Assembly (NCBI GenBank): GCA_910587925.1
Contig: CAJUOC010000002.1
Coordinates: 107,910-146,489, forward strand
Source of the DNA: an uncultured Muribaculaceae bacterium
GTDB lineage: Bacteria; Bacteroidota; Bacteroidia; Bacteroidales; Muribaculaceae
Reading direction: 5' to 3'
DNA: 38,580 nucleotides
The position numbers were made by a program, and so were the translations under genes. Shown in pieces: positions 10,918 to 20,522 of this stretch; position 1 is the first letter of the stretch, and every line of letters begins with the position of its first letter. The notes beneath the pieces were generated by a model. That model was not told the DNA's origin. It saw only the letters and a program-made list of their open reading frames with translations, and did no database searches.

Positions 10918-12099
10918 ATGAAAAAACAACTGATTGCCATGGCTGCCGCGGTCACCCTCATCCCCTCGGTGAGCGCGGCCGACATCGCTCCGCTCACCGT
11001 ATCCGTCGACCGCGCCGCCTCGCCCTACGTGGCCGAGGTATATGAATACTGCCCCGCGCCGGGCCAGTTTGTCAACCGCATGCCCGTCTATGCCGAGGGC
11101 GACACCCACGCCGACATGTGCCGCAAGGCTCTCGACGCCATAGCCGGCACTGCCGGCGGCATGGTGAGCCTCGGCTCATTTGGCGGCTATATCACCATGG
11201 GATTTGACCACACGGTCGACAATGTCGCCGGTCAGGCCGACTTTGCCGTGCTGGGCAACGCCTTTTTCGACTCCAAGGCTCTCGCCGGCGAGGGCGGCAG
11301 CTGCGAGCCGGGCATCATCATGGTGAGCCGCGACGTCAATGGCAACGGCCTGCCCGACGACCCCTGGTACGAGATACTCGGCACGGCTACCGGCACCACT
11401 CCCGGCTACACCGTGACATACCACCGCCCCGACCCGGGCCACAAGCCCTCGGTGAGCGACCCCGCCTCGGGTTACGACGACGATGAATATATCCGCTGGA
11501 CCGCCTCGGGCGGCGCCTCCGGCTATATGCCCCACCTTATCATCAATCCCGGCGACTACTACCCGCAGTGGGCAGCCGAGGCCACGCTGTCATTTACCGG
11601 ACGCCGTATCGCCGACAATACCGTGCTTGAGCAGCACGGACGATTCAAGGAGTGGGTGGGCTATCCGGCCGGACTGGGCTATGCCGACTGCTGGCCCAAC
11701 GACGACTCCCGTGCCGGCATCGACATCGGCCGCGCGGTCGACGCCGACGGTCGCCCTGCCAATCTCGACGGCATCGACTTTGTGCGCGTCTACACCGCTG
11801 TGCATCAGCAGGCCGGAGCTCTGGGCGAGATATCGACTGAGGTGTGCGGCATGGTCGACTTGCACCTGGCCGCCGGCATCGCCGAGCCCGAGGCCGTCGC
11901 CGCCCGGGCATTCTTTGCCGGCGACCGCCTGCGCGTGCTCGGCGCCAGGGCCGGCAGCCTCATCGAGATATACGACATAAGCGGGCGACTGCGCCACACT
12001 GCTCTTGCTGATGGCGCCGTCGACGACATCGACGTACACCTGCCCGCCGGTATCTATCTGGTGCGATTCGGAACACACACCATACGTGCTGCCAAATAA
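10918..12099 (+). CDS. Secreted cobalamin-regulated surface protein with T9SS-like tail
   Basis: A 393-aa exported protein. It has a signal peptide (residues 1-20, cleavage after PSVSA) with no lipobox cysteine. The middle contains GSFGGYITMGFDHTVDN (about 86-102), and DVNGNGLPDDPWYEILG (139-155) resembles an acidic calcium-binding loop. This pattern recalls unnamed 'cell surface protein' families found beside BtuB-type receptors in Bacteroidetes (from memory, not searched). The last ~75 residues (EIYDISGRL ... LPAGIYLVRFG) have the form of a type A T9SS sorting domain. It stands alone behind a cobalamin riboswitch, between a promoter and a terminator, so a role in B12 capture at the cell surface is a reasonable inference but unproven. 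Confidence 0.85.
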   Translation: MKKQLIAMAAAVTLIPSVSAADIAPLTVSVDRAASPYVAEVYEYCPAPGQFVNRMPVYAEGDTHADMCRKALDAIAGTAGGMVSLGSFGGYITMGFDHTVDNVAGQADFAVLGNAFFDSKALAGEGGSCEPGIIMVSRDVNGNGLPDDPWYEILGTATGTTPGYTVTYHRPDPGHKPSVSDPASGYDDDEYIRWTASGGASGYMPHLIINPGDYYPQWAAEATLSFTGRRIADNTVLEQHGRFKEWVGYPAGLGYADCWPNDDSRAGIDIGRAVDADGRPANLDGIDFVRVYTAVHQQAGALGEISTEVCGMVDLHLAAGIAEPEAVAARAFFAGDRLRVLGARAGSLIEIYDISGRLRHTALADGAVDDIDVHLPAGIYLVRFGTHTIRAAK

Positions 12100-12114
12100 C
12101 CCCATTTCATCATA

Positions 12115-12154
12115 AAAAATAGCGGGACGGCGTCAGACCGTCCCGCTGTTTTTT
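12115..12154. terminator. Bidirectional terminator between convergent genes
   Basis: A perfect 10-bp stem, AGCGGGACGG (12121-12130) with CCGTCCCGCT (12138-12147), has a 7-nt loop. It is flanked by A6 on the left and T6 on the right, so it can terminate both the riboswitch gene (plus) and the methyltransferase gene (minus). Confidence 0.9.
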
Positions 12155-12156
12155 AT

Positions 12157-13500
12157 CTACACCAAGTGCGATAAAAGCGATAGCCCGACTTTCTCAACTA
12201 CGCCCGTCACCAGAGCGTTGCCCATGAGAAACGCACGTCTCATGGCGCTGCTTCCGGCCGTGTGATTGTCGGGAAACATATTTAGGCGCTCAAGCTCAAC
12301 CGGCGTCAGGCGGCGGTAACGCCCCGACGGAGTAAGTATGATATGCTTGAATCGCGACGGCCCTTTACCGCCTTCACCGGTGATGATGGTGCGGGATGCC
12401 CGGTCGAGGAAGTCGGGAAATGCCATACCTCCCTCGGAATATCGGTATTGGAATCCTTGGGAATTGGTGCGCATAAATGACTTGCTGCCCTTGAGATACT
12501 CCCACTTGGCTACTTCTTCAGCCGGAATGAAGAATTCGTCGTCGATACTATCCTCCGGAAGCAATATTTGTCCCAGGGTCATATAGGGGCCGGAGTAGAC
12601 AGGCGCTGATTTGAGGGTATGCACTTCCCGGTCGTGCATATAGCCGGCATTTTCAAATACATGCTTCTCGCCTTCACGGTTGAAGTCTGATGATACTCTG
12701 GCAAGCGAGCCATCAATCTTAAAGGAATGCGTGGCCGAGACAGCCTTAATCGGGAATGCCTTGGCAAAGATTCCGTTTTCGTAAATCCAGCTTTCACTGT
12801 CGGTGACAGATTTGGCCAAGTCCACATCCCGCCTGAAGCCAACGATATAGGTGCGTTTACGTCTTTGAGGCATGCCGTACTCGGCCGCGTTGATTATGCG
12901 CCACTCCACATCGTAGCCGAGGTCGCTTAGCGACGCAAGTATAATCGCGAAGTCCCTGCCACGCTGTGAGGCGGGAGATTTGAGCAGCCGGTCTACATTC
13001 TCGAGAAAAAGAAACGAGGGCTTATGTTTGGCTTCATCCAGGATGCGGTATATCTGCCACCACAGCACTCCTTTCTTGCCCTCAATACCTCCTGACCGCT
13101 TCAATGTGGTGGCTACCGAATAATCCTGGCATGGAAAGCCGCCGACAAGCATATCGCAGGAGGGAATCTTGTCTGAGGAGACAGAGCTGATGTCTTCGTT
13201 GCTATGTCCTTCGATTCCAAAACGGTTGGTATATATGATGGAGGCATCCTGCCGTTTGGTCGACGGTTCCCACTGATTGCTCCATACAGTCTTGAATCGC
13301 CGGGACGCTCGTTCAAGGCCAATGCGGAAACCTCCGACGCCTGCAAAAAGCTCTACGACACGAATCTCGTTATCCGCAGAGTCTGTTTCTGCAAAATCAA
13401 ATAGAGTGCCCGACTGGCGGGAGCTGCGGCAATAATTGGCAATTGGCTCGCATACATCCAGCAAGTATTGCTCTCCAATATGGTAAGATGCATCGTTCAT
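12157..13500 (-). CDS. DNA (cytosine-5)-methyltransferase of a type II R-M system
   Basis: A 447-aa m5C methyltransferase that protects host DNA from the paired endonuclease. Motif I is VVELFAGVGGFRIGLE (residues 48-63, SAM binding). Motif IV is GGFPCQDYS with catalytic Cys124. Motif VI is LENVDRL (166-172), and motif VIII is QRRKRTYIVGF (212-222). The target-recognition region lies between about 225 and 365, and motifs IX-X (RRLTPVELERLNMFPD, MGNALVTGVVEKVG) are at the C-terminus. An N-terminal extension of about 45 residues precedes motif I. It overlaps the endonuclease by four bases (13497-13500). GATC is inferred as the target only from the endonuclease type. Base composition is lower in GC than neighbouring genes. 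Confidence 0.95.
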   Translation of the reverse strand: MNDASYHIGEQYLLDVCEPIANYCRSSRQSGTLFDFAETDSADNEIRVVELFAGVGGFRIGLERASRRFKTVWSNQWEPSTKRQDASIIYTNRFGIEGHSNEDISSVSSDKIPSCDMLVGGFPCQDYSVATTLKRSGGIEGKKGVLWWQIYRILDEAKHKPSFLFLENVDRLLKSPASQRGRDFAIILASLSDLGYDVEWRIINAAEYGMPQRRKRTYIVGFRRDVDLAKSVTDSESWIYENGIFAKAFPIKAVSATHSFKIDGSLARVSSDFNREGEKHVFENAGYMHDREVHTLKSAPVYSGPYMTLGQILLPEDSIDDEFFIPAEEVAKWEYLKGSKSFMRTNSQGFQYRYSEGGMAFPDFLDRASRTIITGEGGKGPSRFKHIILTPSGRYRRLTPVELERLNMFPDNHTAGSSAMRRAFLMGNALVTGVVEKVGLSLLSHLV

Positions 13501-14975
13501 ATACTTCGGTGATTAAAGAGTTTGTCCCAATCCGGGCCGTAGGCGTTGATAAGTTTTTTGCGAAGGTAGCGGTTGTCAAACCAATAGGCTTTTTTGGGTA
13601 CCGGTGTATTGGAAATGGGGCTGTAGGTGACATCATCGGCATTCCTGGCTTTTGGCCTTACGTGAAAAAAGCGGTTGTCGCGTAAAGACCAGAATGTGTT
13701 GGCTCGCTCTCCTCCGTCTGAATTCAGCAAGGTGTCGGCAAGGACGTTAGCTTTGATGTTGTTCCAGTATTCCTCGGCAAGTGAATAGTCTGATGCAGGC
13801 ATAGTCCAGAAAAACATCTTGTCGAGCACGTAACGAGGCTCATCAGTCCAATTATCATCCTCAACCTCTCGAAAAACCACAAACATATAGCGGGTGGTGA
13901 TAATTTCGTACCATTTGGAATCTATCCAATCGTCAGTTTCCAGCACTTCTTTGTAGTTTATTCCCTCGAAAGACATATGCTCCTTGACCGTTCCGTTTTT
14001 CTGAAGTCTGATGGTCTTGATTTTAATGCCGGATTTGCGCAGCTCCTCGGCCGAATTCTCTGATACCAGCCCATGATGCAGGATTCTGCGTGCGATGGTG
14101 GCATATTTGCTTTTTTCTGAGGGATTGATTTCCACGCCAAGAGATTTGCTGATCTGTACGTAATCCATACCGATGTATGGAGCAAATCTCTTACGTAAAA
14201 CGGTCTCAAATGAATCATTGATGAGGTCTGCAGCTGATACCAGCTCGATGCCGGGCATCTCATCTTCGTTGAGATTGGAGGCCATTGCATTTCCCGAATT
14301 ACGCACAAAGTCAAGAATCGTGCGCATATACGCAGGTTTGAATGAAAACGCACGTGCGTTGGCCAAAACCGGGCTATTGGGTTGCTTACGTTGAGCCTGT
14401 CCCTTTTGTCCTTTGCGGCAAGCACCCAGATACATGGTGTCTCCCTCCGATAATTCGTGTGCAAGCCCTTGTCGTACTTTTTCCTGGATAATCCGGAAGT
14501 CTTCTTTTATAATGAGCAAGTCCTTGTCCTTAATCCGCCACAGCACACTATATAGAAATTGCAGGTCTCGCTTGGGACAGCCGGATACATGCAGGTAAAA
14601 TATGATGAGCATCAGCATTGATTTCCTGAAGAACCGAGAGTCTTCAAAATTCTCTTCTACTAATGCACAATAGTCTATCATGTCGCATACAAGACGCTCC
14701 TTAATCTTGTATTCGCCCTTGCTGCTCTTTTTAAGAGGCGACACCTTCAGCTCAACTCCTGCCTCGGGGAAGTCGGGTCTGGGGTCACTGTTTGGTTCAT
14801 ACCCGAAGAAATGCTTTTCGACGAGCACTCCAAGACCGCCTTTGCCATCCTGGTTTAGAGATTCTATAGATACAGAGTCATCAACATACGGGATTATCTC
14901 AGCAAGGGTATGGCCAAGCAAACTTCCGCTAAAAGAGAAGATTGACATAGGGTCTGAGGCATCGTAATTGCGCAT
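13497..14975 (-). CDS. Sau3AI/MutH-type restriction endonuclease
   Basis: A 492-aa protein resembling Sau3AI in both length (about 490) and layout: an N-terminal MutH-like nuclease and a C-terminal homologous allosteric half. The nuclease signature is KGGLGVLVEKHFFGYEPN, then PDFPEAGVELKVSPLKK, giving the MutH-type catalytic set Glu53, Asp68, Glu75 and Lys77 (D-x6-ExK). Sau3AI and MutH act at GATC, so 5'-GATC cleavage is the likely specificity (inference). GC is about 43% in the one line I counted, against 67% in a line from nspC, which suggests horizontal acquisition. It is the first gene of the two-gene R-M operon; no control (C) protein gene is present. Confidence 0.92.
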   Translation of the reverse strand: MRNYDASDPMSIFSFSGSLLGHTLAEIIPYVDDSVSIESLNQDGKGGLGVLVEKHFFGYEPNSDPRPDFPEAGVELKVSPLKKSSKGEYKIKERLVCDMIDYCALVEENFEDSRFFRKSMLMLIIFYLHVSGCPKRDLQFLYSVLWRIKDKDLLIIKEDFRIIQEKVRQGLAHELSEGDTMYLGACRKGQKGQAQRKQPNSPVLANARAFSFKPAYMRTILDFVRNSGNAMASNLNEDEMPGIELVSAADLINDSFETVLRKRFAPYIGMDYVQISKSLGVEINPSEKSKYATIARRILHHGLVSENSAEELRKSGIKIKTIRLQKNGTVKEHMSFEGINYKEVLETDDWIDSKWYEIITTRYMFVVFREVEDDNWTDEPRYVLDKMFFWTMPASDYSLAEEYWNNIKANVLADTLLNSDGGERANTFWSLRDNRFFHVRPKARNADDVTYSPISNTPVPKKAYWFDNRYLRKKLINAYGPDWDKLFNHRSI

Positions 14976-15053
14976 GAAATATAGCAGTTTTGGGATGAAT
15001 GATAAGTCGCGGTTGGTTTAGTCGGAGTAGAAATAGTCAGATGTGACTGTCTG

Positions 15054-15061
15054 CAAAGATA
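15054..15061 (-). promoter_or_regulatory. Candidate -7 box of the R-M operon
   Basis: TATCTTTG on the minus strand is a perfect -7 element, giving a leader of about 75 nt before the endonuclease. I do not see a clear TTTG at -33. Just downstream, the inverted repeat AGTCA-N4-TGACT (15036-15049) lies close to the transcription start and could be an operator. Confidence 0.5.
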
Positions 15062-15120
15062 GTGCTTTTTCGGGGTATGGATGGCCGCAGGAGACCAAAG
15101 TTATCGACAGCAAGGGCAAT

Positions 15121-15148
15121 AAAAAGCGAAACCCGCCGGGGCGGGTTT
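15121..15148 (-). terminator. Rho-independent terminator after the 116-aa gene
   Basis: AAACCCGCC pairs with GGCGGGTTT (15129-15148) around a GG loop. On the minus strand the stem is followed by CGCTTTTTATT. It lies 10 bp past the stop of the gene ending at 15158. Confidence 0.8.
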
Positions 15149-15157
15149 GATGAGGGG

Positions 15158-15508
15158 CTATTTTCCAACCATTGTGCGGAGGCGCTCGGTCAGTGACGGG
15201 GTCGGTGGCTTGAGGTGGATGCTCACGCGGTTGCTCAGGCGGTTTAGGAAGACAATAGACGAGTGCAATACGATGGCTGTCCACTCCTCAAATGGCACGA
15301 TGGCGTGGATGTGGCTCAGTCTTATGCGGTGAAATATCGACTTGGGGTCGATGGAGCCGATCACCAGCTCGTCGGAGTCGATGTCGACGCTGATGTCGTG
15401 CATGACGCCCACGCTGTCGAAAAGCAAGGCCATGTCGAGGCAGTCGGCGCTTTTGGGCCGTTTGGAGTATTGCTTGTATAGGGTCTTGATCACTTCTTTT
15501 GTTATCAT
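15158..15508 (-). CDS. Hypothetical protein, 116 aa
   Basis: I do not recognise a named family. The product is soluble with no signal peptide or membrane segment. It starts MITKEVIKTLYKQYSKRP. A helical N-terminus is followed by an apparent beta-rich core (SVDIDSDELVIGSIDPKSIFHRI, then a segment with HIHAIVPFEEW) and a basic C-terminus ending LTERLRTMVGK. ATG at 15508 is the first in-frame start that is not a read-through of upstream non-coding sequence. It is a single gene between the mmdB terminator and its own terminator, which supports it being real. The 128 bp upstream hold two GC-rich hairpins (15566-15582 and 15597-15611) and no clear -7 box. Confidence 0.75.
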   Translation of the reverse strand: MITKEVIKTLYKQYSKRPKSADCLDMALLFDSVGVMHDISVDIDSDELVIGSIDPKSIFHRIRLSHIHAIVPFEEWTAIVLHSSIVFLNRLSNRVSIHLKPPTPSLTERLRTMVGK

Positions 15509-15631
15509 AGCTTGATGGCTGATATTGACTACCGGCGGGGCGGCTTTATGGTTAGGTCTGATGGGGGCCCGCGGCGCGGGCCATGTATCATTATAACGGC
15601 CGAGCGGGCCGATAGTTCGACAGGGTGGTGT

Positions 15632-15666
15632 AAAAAAGCCCCGTCGCGCGGCGGCGCGGCGGGGCT
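15632..15666 (-). terminator. Terminator of the methylmalonyl-CoA decarboxylase operon
   Basis: A 14-bp GC-rich stem with one G-T type mismatch spans 15637-15666 (AAGCCCCG...CGGGGCTT). On the minus strand it is followed by a run of Ts (15637-15632). It sits 15 bp past the mmdB stop. Confidence 0.88.
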
Positions 15667-15681
15667 TCATGTGATATGGGG

Positions 15682-16839
15682 TCAGGCAAGGAAGCCGAGC
15701 AGGACGCCGGCGGCGACTGCCGAGCCGATGACGCCGGCCACGTTGGGGCCCATGGCGTGCATGAGCAGGTAGTTGGACGGGTCGTATTCCAGGCCGAGAT
15801 TGTTGGAGATGCGTGCGCTCATGGGCACGGCCGATACGCCGGCGTTGCCGATGAGGGGGTTGATTTTCTTTTCCTTGGGGAGTACCAGGTTGAAGAGCTT
15901 GACAAAGAGCACGCCCGACGACGAGGCAATCACGAAGGCCATGAAGCCCAGGAAGAAGATGAAGATGGTCTGCGGGGTGAGGAATTGCGATGCCTGGGTC
16001 GAGGCGCCGACGGTCATGCCCAGCAGGATGGTGACGATGTCGGTCAGGGCGTTGGACGCGGTCTTGGCCAGGCGGGTGCATACGCCGCACTCACGCAGCA
16101 GGTTGCCAAAGAAGAGCATGCCGAGCAGGGGCAGGCCCGAGGGTACCACGAAGCAGGTGAGCAGCATACCCACGATGGGGAAGATAATCTTCTCGTTCTG
16201 GCTCACGGCGCGGGCGGGCTTCATCTTGATGAGGCGCTCCTTCTTGGTGGTGAACAGGCGCATCAGCGGGGGCTGAATCACCGGCACCAGTGCCATATAT
16301 GAGTATGCCGACACGGCTATGGCGCCCATGAGGTTGGGCGCGAGCTTAGACGACAGGAAGATGGCGGTGGGGCCGTCGGCGCCGCCGATGATGGCGATGG
16401 CGCCGGCCTGGTCGGGGGCGAAGCCGATGGCCAGGGCGACCATGTATGCGCCGAAGATGCCAAACTGGGCTGCTGCGCCGATGAGCATCAGCTTGGGATT
16501 GGCAATCAGGGCCGAGAAGTCGGTCATGGCGCCGATACCCAGGAAGATGAGCGGGGGATACCAGCCGGCGCTCACACCGTTGTAGAGGATATTGAGCACG
16601 GAGCCTTGTTCGTAGATGCCTACCTCAAGGCCGGCGGCGGTGTTGAAGGGGACGTTGCCGATGAGTATGCCGAAGCCTATGGGCACGAGCAGCATCGGCT
16701 CGAAGTTTTTCTTTATCGCCAGCCAGATGAAGAAGAGGCCCACCAGGAGCATGACCAGGTTGCCCCACTCGGCATTGGCGAAGCCGGTCAGCTCCCAGAA
16801 CTGCCGGAGGTTTTTAAGCAAGAAATCGCCGAAATCCAT
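15682..16839 (-). CDS. mmdB: Na+-translocating decarboxylase beta subunit (MmdB/OadB)
   Basis: A 385-aa polytopic membrane protein of the OadB/GcdB/MmdB family. It decarboxylates carboxybiotin and couples this to Na+ export. Family marks include GGADGPTAIFLSSKLAPNL, NPLIGNAGVSAVPMSAR and HAMGPNVAGVIGSA, the regions that carry the functional Asp, Asn and Ser residues. Roughly nine to eleven hydrophobic segments span the chain. With mce, mmdA and mmdC in the same operon, methylmalonyl-CoA is the likely substrate rather than oxaloacetate. It is the final gene, 11 bp after mmdC and followed by a terminator. Confidence 0.95.
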   Translation of the reverse strand: MDFGDFLLKNLRQFWELTGFANAEWGNLVMLLVGLFFIWLAIKKNFEPMLLVPIGFGILIGNVPFNTAAGLEVGIYEQGSVLNILYNGVSAGWYPPLIFLGIGAMTDFSALIANPKLMLIGAAAQFGIFGAYMVALAIGFAPDQAGAIAIIGGADGPTAIFLSSKLAPNLMGAIAVSAYSYMALVPVIQPPLMRLFTTKKERLIKMKPARAVSQNEKIIFPIVGMLLTCFVVPSGLPLLGMLFFGNLLRECGVCTRLAKTASNALTDIVTILLGMTVGASTQASQFLTPQTIFIFFLGFMAFVIASSSGVLFVKLFNLVLPKEKKINPLIGNAGVSAVPMSARISNNLGLEYDPSNYLLMHAMGPNVAGVIGSAVAAGVLLGFLA

Positions 16840-16850
16840 ATCGGTGCGGT

Positions 16851-17288
16851 TTATTCGATGATGATGAGCGGGTTGCCCTCAAGCACGGAGTCGCCGGCCG
16901 ATACGAGGATCTGCTTTACCACGCCGTCGCGGCCTGCATGGATGGCGTTTTCCATCTTCATGGCCTCGAGGAGCAGCACGGTGTCGCTGGCCTTTACGCT
17001 CTGGCCTTCCTTGACGGGGATGCTGAGCACCACGCCGGGCAGGGGAGCCTTCACGGCGTCGGCTGTGCCGGTGGGGGCGGGCTTGGCGATGACTTTCTCG
17101 CCGCTGCTGGTGCGGGGAGCGGCAGCGGGACGGGGAGCCTGCACGCTCTTGACGGTGGCTGCCTTGGTGGCCTCCATCTCGACGCGGTAGGCCACACCGT
17201 TGACTTCTACCCGGGCGATGTTGTCTTCTACGTCGCCCACGGCCACATTGTATGTGGTACCGTTGATTTTGTATTTATATTCTTTCAT
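16851..17288 (-). CDS. mmdC: Biotin carrier subunit of methylmalonyl-CoA decarboxylase
   Basis: A 145-aa biotin/lipoyl-attachment protein. A small N-terminal beta domain (1-45) is joined by an Ala/Pro-rich flexible linker (about 46-78) to the biotinyl domain (79-145). The biotinylated lysine is Lys111 in LLEAMKMENAI. It carries CO2 from the MmdA carboxyltransferase to the membrane subunit MmdB. The gene lies between the lamin-tail/OadG gene (27 bp) and mmdB (11 bp). Confidence 0.95.
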   Translation of the reverse strand: MKEYKYKINGTTYNVAVGDVEDNIARVEVNGVAYRVEMEATKAATVKSVQAPRPAAAPRTSSGEKVIAKPAPTGTADAVKAPLPGVVLSIPVKEGQSVKASDTVLLLEAMKMENAIHAGRDGVVKQILVSAGDSVLEGNPLIIIE

Positions 17289-17315
17289 TGGTGTCTGTTT
17301 CTGTGGATGTGATGA

Positions 17316-18236
17316 TCAATGATGGCGGGGAGGCTCGGGTACCTGGCGCAGGTTGTAGATTTTTGAGCTCCAGGGAGAGTAGGCGCGCTTTACCTTGTTG
17401 ATAGTGAGGATGGTGCTCTCGCGGTCGTGGGCGTCGAAGTGGTCGTGCAGAGCCATGACGATGGCGGCGATTTCCTCGCCGGAGTCGTGGGTGACGTCGC
17501 GGGCCTTGACTACCTCGCCGGCATCGGCTGCCTTGGTGCGGGCCTTGCGCAGGCGCGAGTAGTACGAGCCGAGCTTGCCGATGCCGTAGAAGCACAGGCA
17601 CAGCAGGAGCAGGGCCGAGAATACGATGCACATGGCCATGACGGTCATGCCGAAGCCGTTGGCGTCGCGCTCGGCAAAGTCTTCAATCTTCTTGTTGGTG
17701 TCCTTGATTACGTTGGCGCTCGAGGGTGTGATGTAGTCAGACTCGCCGCCGGTGCGCAGGGCCCAGTCGCCCTCGCCGTCGGCGGTACGCGCCCAGCTCT
17801 GGCCGGGAAGTACCTCGGCGGGTACCCATACCTCATCGATTACCGAGCGGTCGGCGTCGAGGATGGCGATATAGTTGTCGCGGCCGGGTGTGAGGGTGAA
17901 GTTGGTGTGGAACGTGCCCTTGTTGGGCTCGCCATCGGCAAAGAAGATGACGTGCTGGCGCTTGGGCATACGGGTGTTGACATCGCCCAGGGGCACGGGG
18001 TATACGGCGCGGTGGGCGGTGTCGGTGGTGATGTAGATACTTGATATCTCGATAGGAGCGAAGTTGGAGTTGAACAGCTCGATCCAGGCATTGTGAGCGC
18101 CGTACTCGTCGGCGATGCCCTCGGGCGTGTTCTGCACCATCACCTCGTTGATGCGCACGGCCTTGCGGCTCTGGGCCGTAAGGGCGCATGCACCCCCCAT
18201 CAGCAGGGCGAGTATCAGAAGCAGTCGTTTGTTCAT
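17316..18236 (-). CDS. Lamin-tail domain / OadG-family decarboxylase delta subunit
   Basis: A 306-aa fusion. A signal peptide (1-21, ending ALTAQS) precedes a lamin-tail-like beta domain (about 26-150: VRINEVMVQN..., HNAWIELFNSN, PIEISSIYITTD, TFHTNFTLTPGRDNYIAILD). One membrane helix (about 195-218) comes next, and then a cytoplasmic tail with a Bacteroidales OadG-like end (AYSPWSSKIYNLRQVP). OadG/MmdD proteins stabilise the sodium-pump decarboxylase complex through their helix and tail. The external lamin-tail domain is an addition relative to the short classical delta subunit. ATG at 18236 begins the signal peptide. It lies 29 bp after mmdA and 27 bp before mmdC. Confidence 0.88.
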   Translation of the reverse strand: MNKRLLLILALLMGGACALTAQSRKAVRINEVMVQNTPEGIADEYGAHNAWIELFNSNFAPIEISSIYITTDTAHRAVYPVPLGDVNTRMPKRQHVIFFADGEPNKGTFHTNFTLTPGRDNYIAILDADRSVIDEVWVPAEVLPGQSWARTADGEGDWALRTGGESDYITPSSANVIKDTNKKIEDFAERDANGFGMTVMAMCIVFSALLLLCLCFYGIGKLGSYYSRLRKARTKAADAGEVVKARDVTHDSGEEIAAIVMALHDHFDAHDRESTILTINKVKRAYSPWSSKIYNLRQVPEPPRHH

Positions 18237-18265
18237 AGATCGCTGGATGATGACAGGTGGGGTGA

Positions 18266-19819
<1,554 letters not shown>

Positions 19820-19844
19820 TATAATAATGTGTTGGAGGTGGTGA

Positions 19845-20264
19845 TTACTTGTTGGGGTCTTCGCAGAGCTCGATGAGGGTGCCCACGGTGCTCTTGGGAT
19901 GGAGGAAGGCGATGTTGAGGCCTTCGGCGCCCTTGCGGGGGGCCTTGTCGATTACACGGCAGCCCTTCTCCTGCACCTCGTCGAGGGCATGCTGCACGCC
20001 GTCCTCGATGGCAAAAGCCATGTGCTGGATGCCGCCGCGGCCGCCGTTGTTGGCGATAAACTTGGAGATGGCGCTGTCTTCGGCAGTGCCTTCGAGGAGC
20101 TCGATTTTGGTCTGGCCCACGCGGAAGAAGGCTGTGCGTACTTTCTGGTCGGGTACTTCTTCGATGGCGAAGCACTTCAGCCCCAGCATGTTCTCATAGA
20201 AAGGGATTGCCTCTTCGAGGCTCGGTACGGCGATGCCGATGTGTTCGATATGGGAAATTTCCAT
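19845..20264 (-). CDS. mce: Methylmalonyl-CoA epimerase
   Basis: A 139-aa glyoxalase/VOC-fold enzyme that interconverts the (R) and (S) forms of methylmalonyl-CoA, linking the B12-dependent mutase to the decarboxylase. Paired beta-alpha-beta repeats are visible: ISHIEHIGIAVPSLEEAIPFYENMLG and GGIQHMAFAIEDG. Metal ligands fit His8, His84 and the Glu in LIELCED. ATG at 20264 starts the conserved MEISHIEHIGIAV; 20 further codons are open upstream but show no family similarity. It is the first gene of the operon. Confidence 0.95.
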   Translation of the reverse strand: MEISHIEHIGIAVPSLEEAIPFYENMLGLKCFAIEEVPDQKVRTAFFRVGQTKIELLEGTAEDSAISKFIANNGGRGGIQHMAFAIEDGVQHALDEVQEKGCRVIDKAPRKGAEGLNIAFLHPKSTVGTLIELCEDPNK

Positions 20265-20331
20265 TGATGTGAAATTTGGATTGATTGTCGGTTTTTCATG
20301 ACGGTACCGCTCATCGGTACACATTTCGCTA

Positions 20332-20339
20332 CAAATTTA
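20332..20339 (-). promoter_or_regulatory. Candidate -7 box of the mce-mmdB operon
   Basis: TAAATTTG on the minus strand matches TAnnTTTG and would give a leader of about 65 nt before mce. No convincing TTTG lies 20-23 nt upstream, so this is a partial match. Confidence 0.45.
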
Positions 20340-20522
20340 CACATTTTTTTCAAATACGCACCATCTCCCGCAACTTTGCAATCGCAGAAGCCGCGGATGA
20401 AGTCTCCCGGGCGCCATGCCAAGTTCCTATATCAGGATACATGTTTTCAATATTAAGCCCCCTAACACCCGCCAACACTATCTGTCAATAGTCTGATGGT
20501 GTTGCAAATCATTCATATGTAC

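Noticed and set aside
10472..10921. A 149-aa plus-strand frame across the riboswitch
   Set aside because: The region is explained by the promoter and the cobalamin aptamer; the frame has no protein-like features.
15036..15049. A C-box (controller protein operator) for the R-M system
   Set aside because: The half-sites are AGTC...GACT rather than GACT...AGTC, and there is no controller gene. Kept only as a possible operator of unknown factor.
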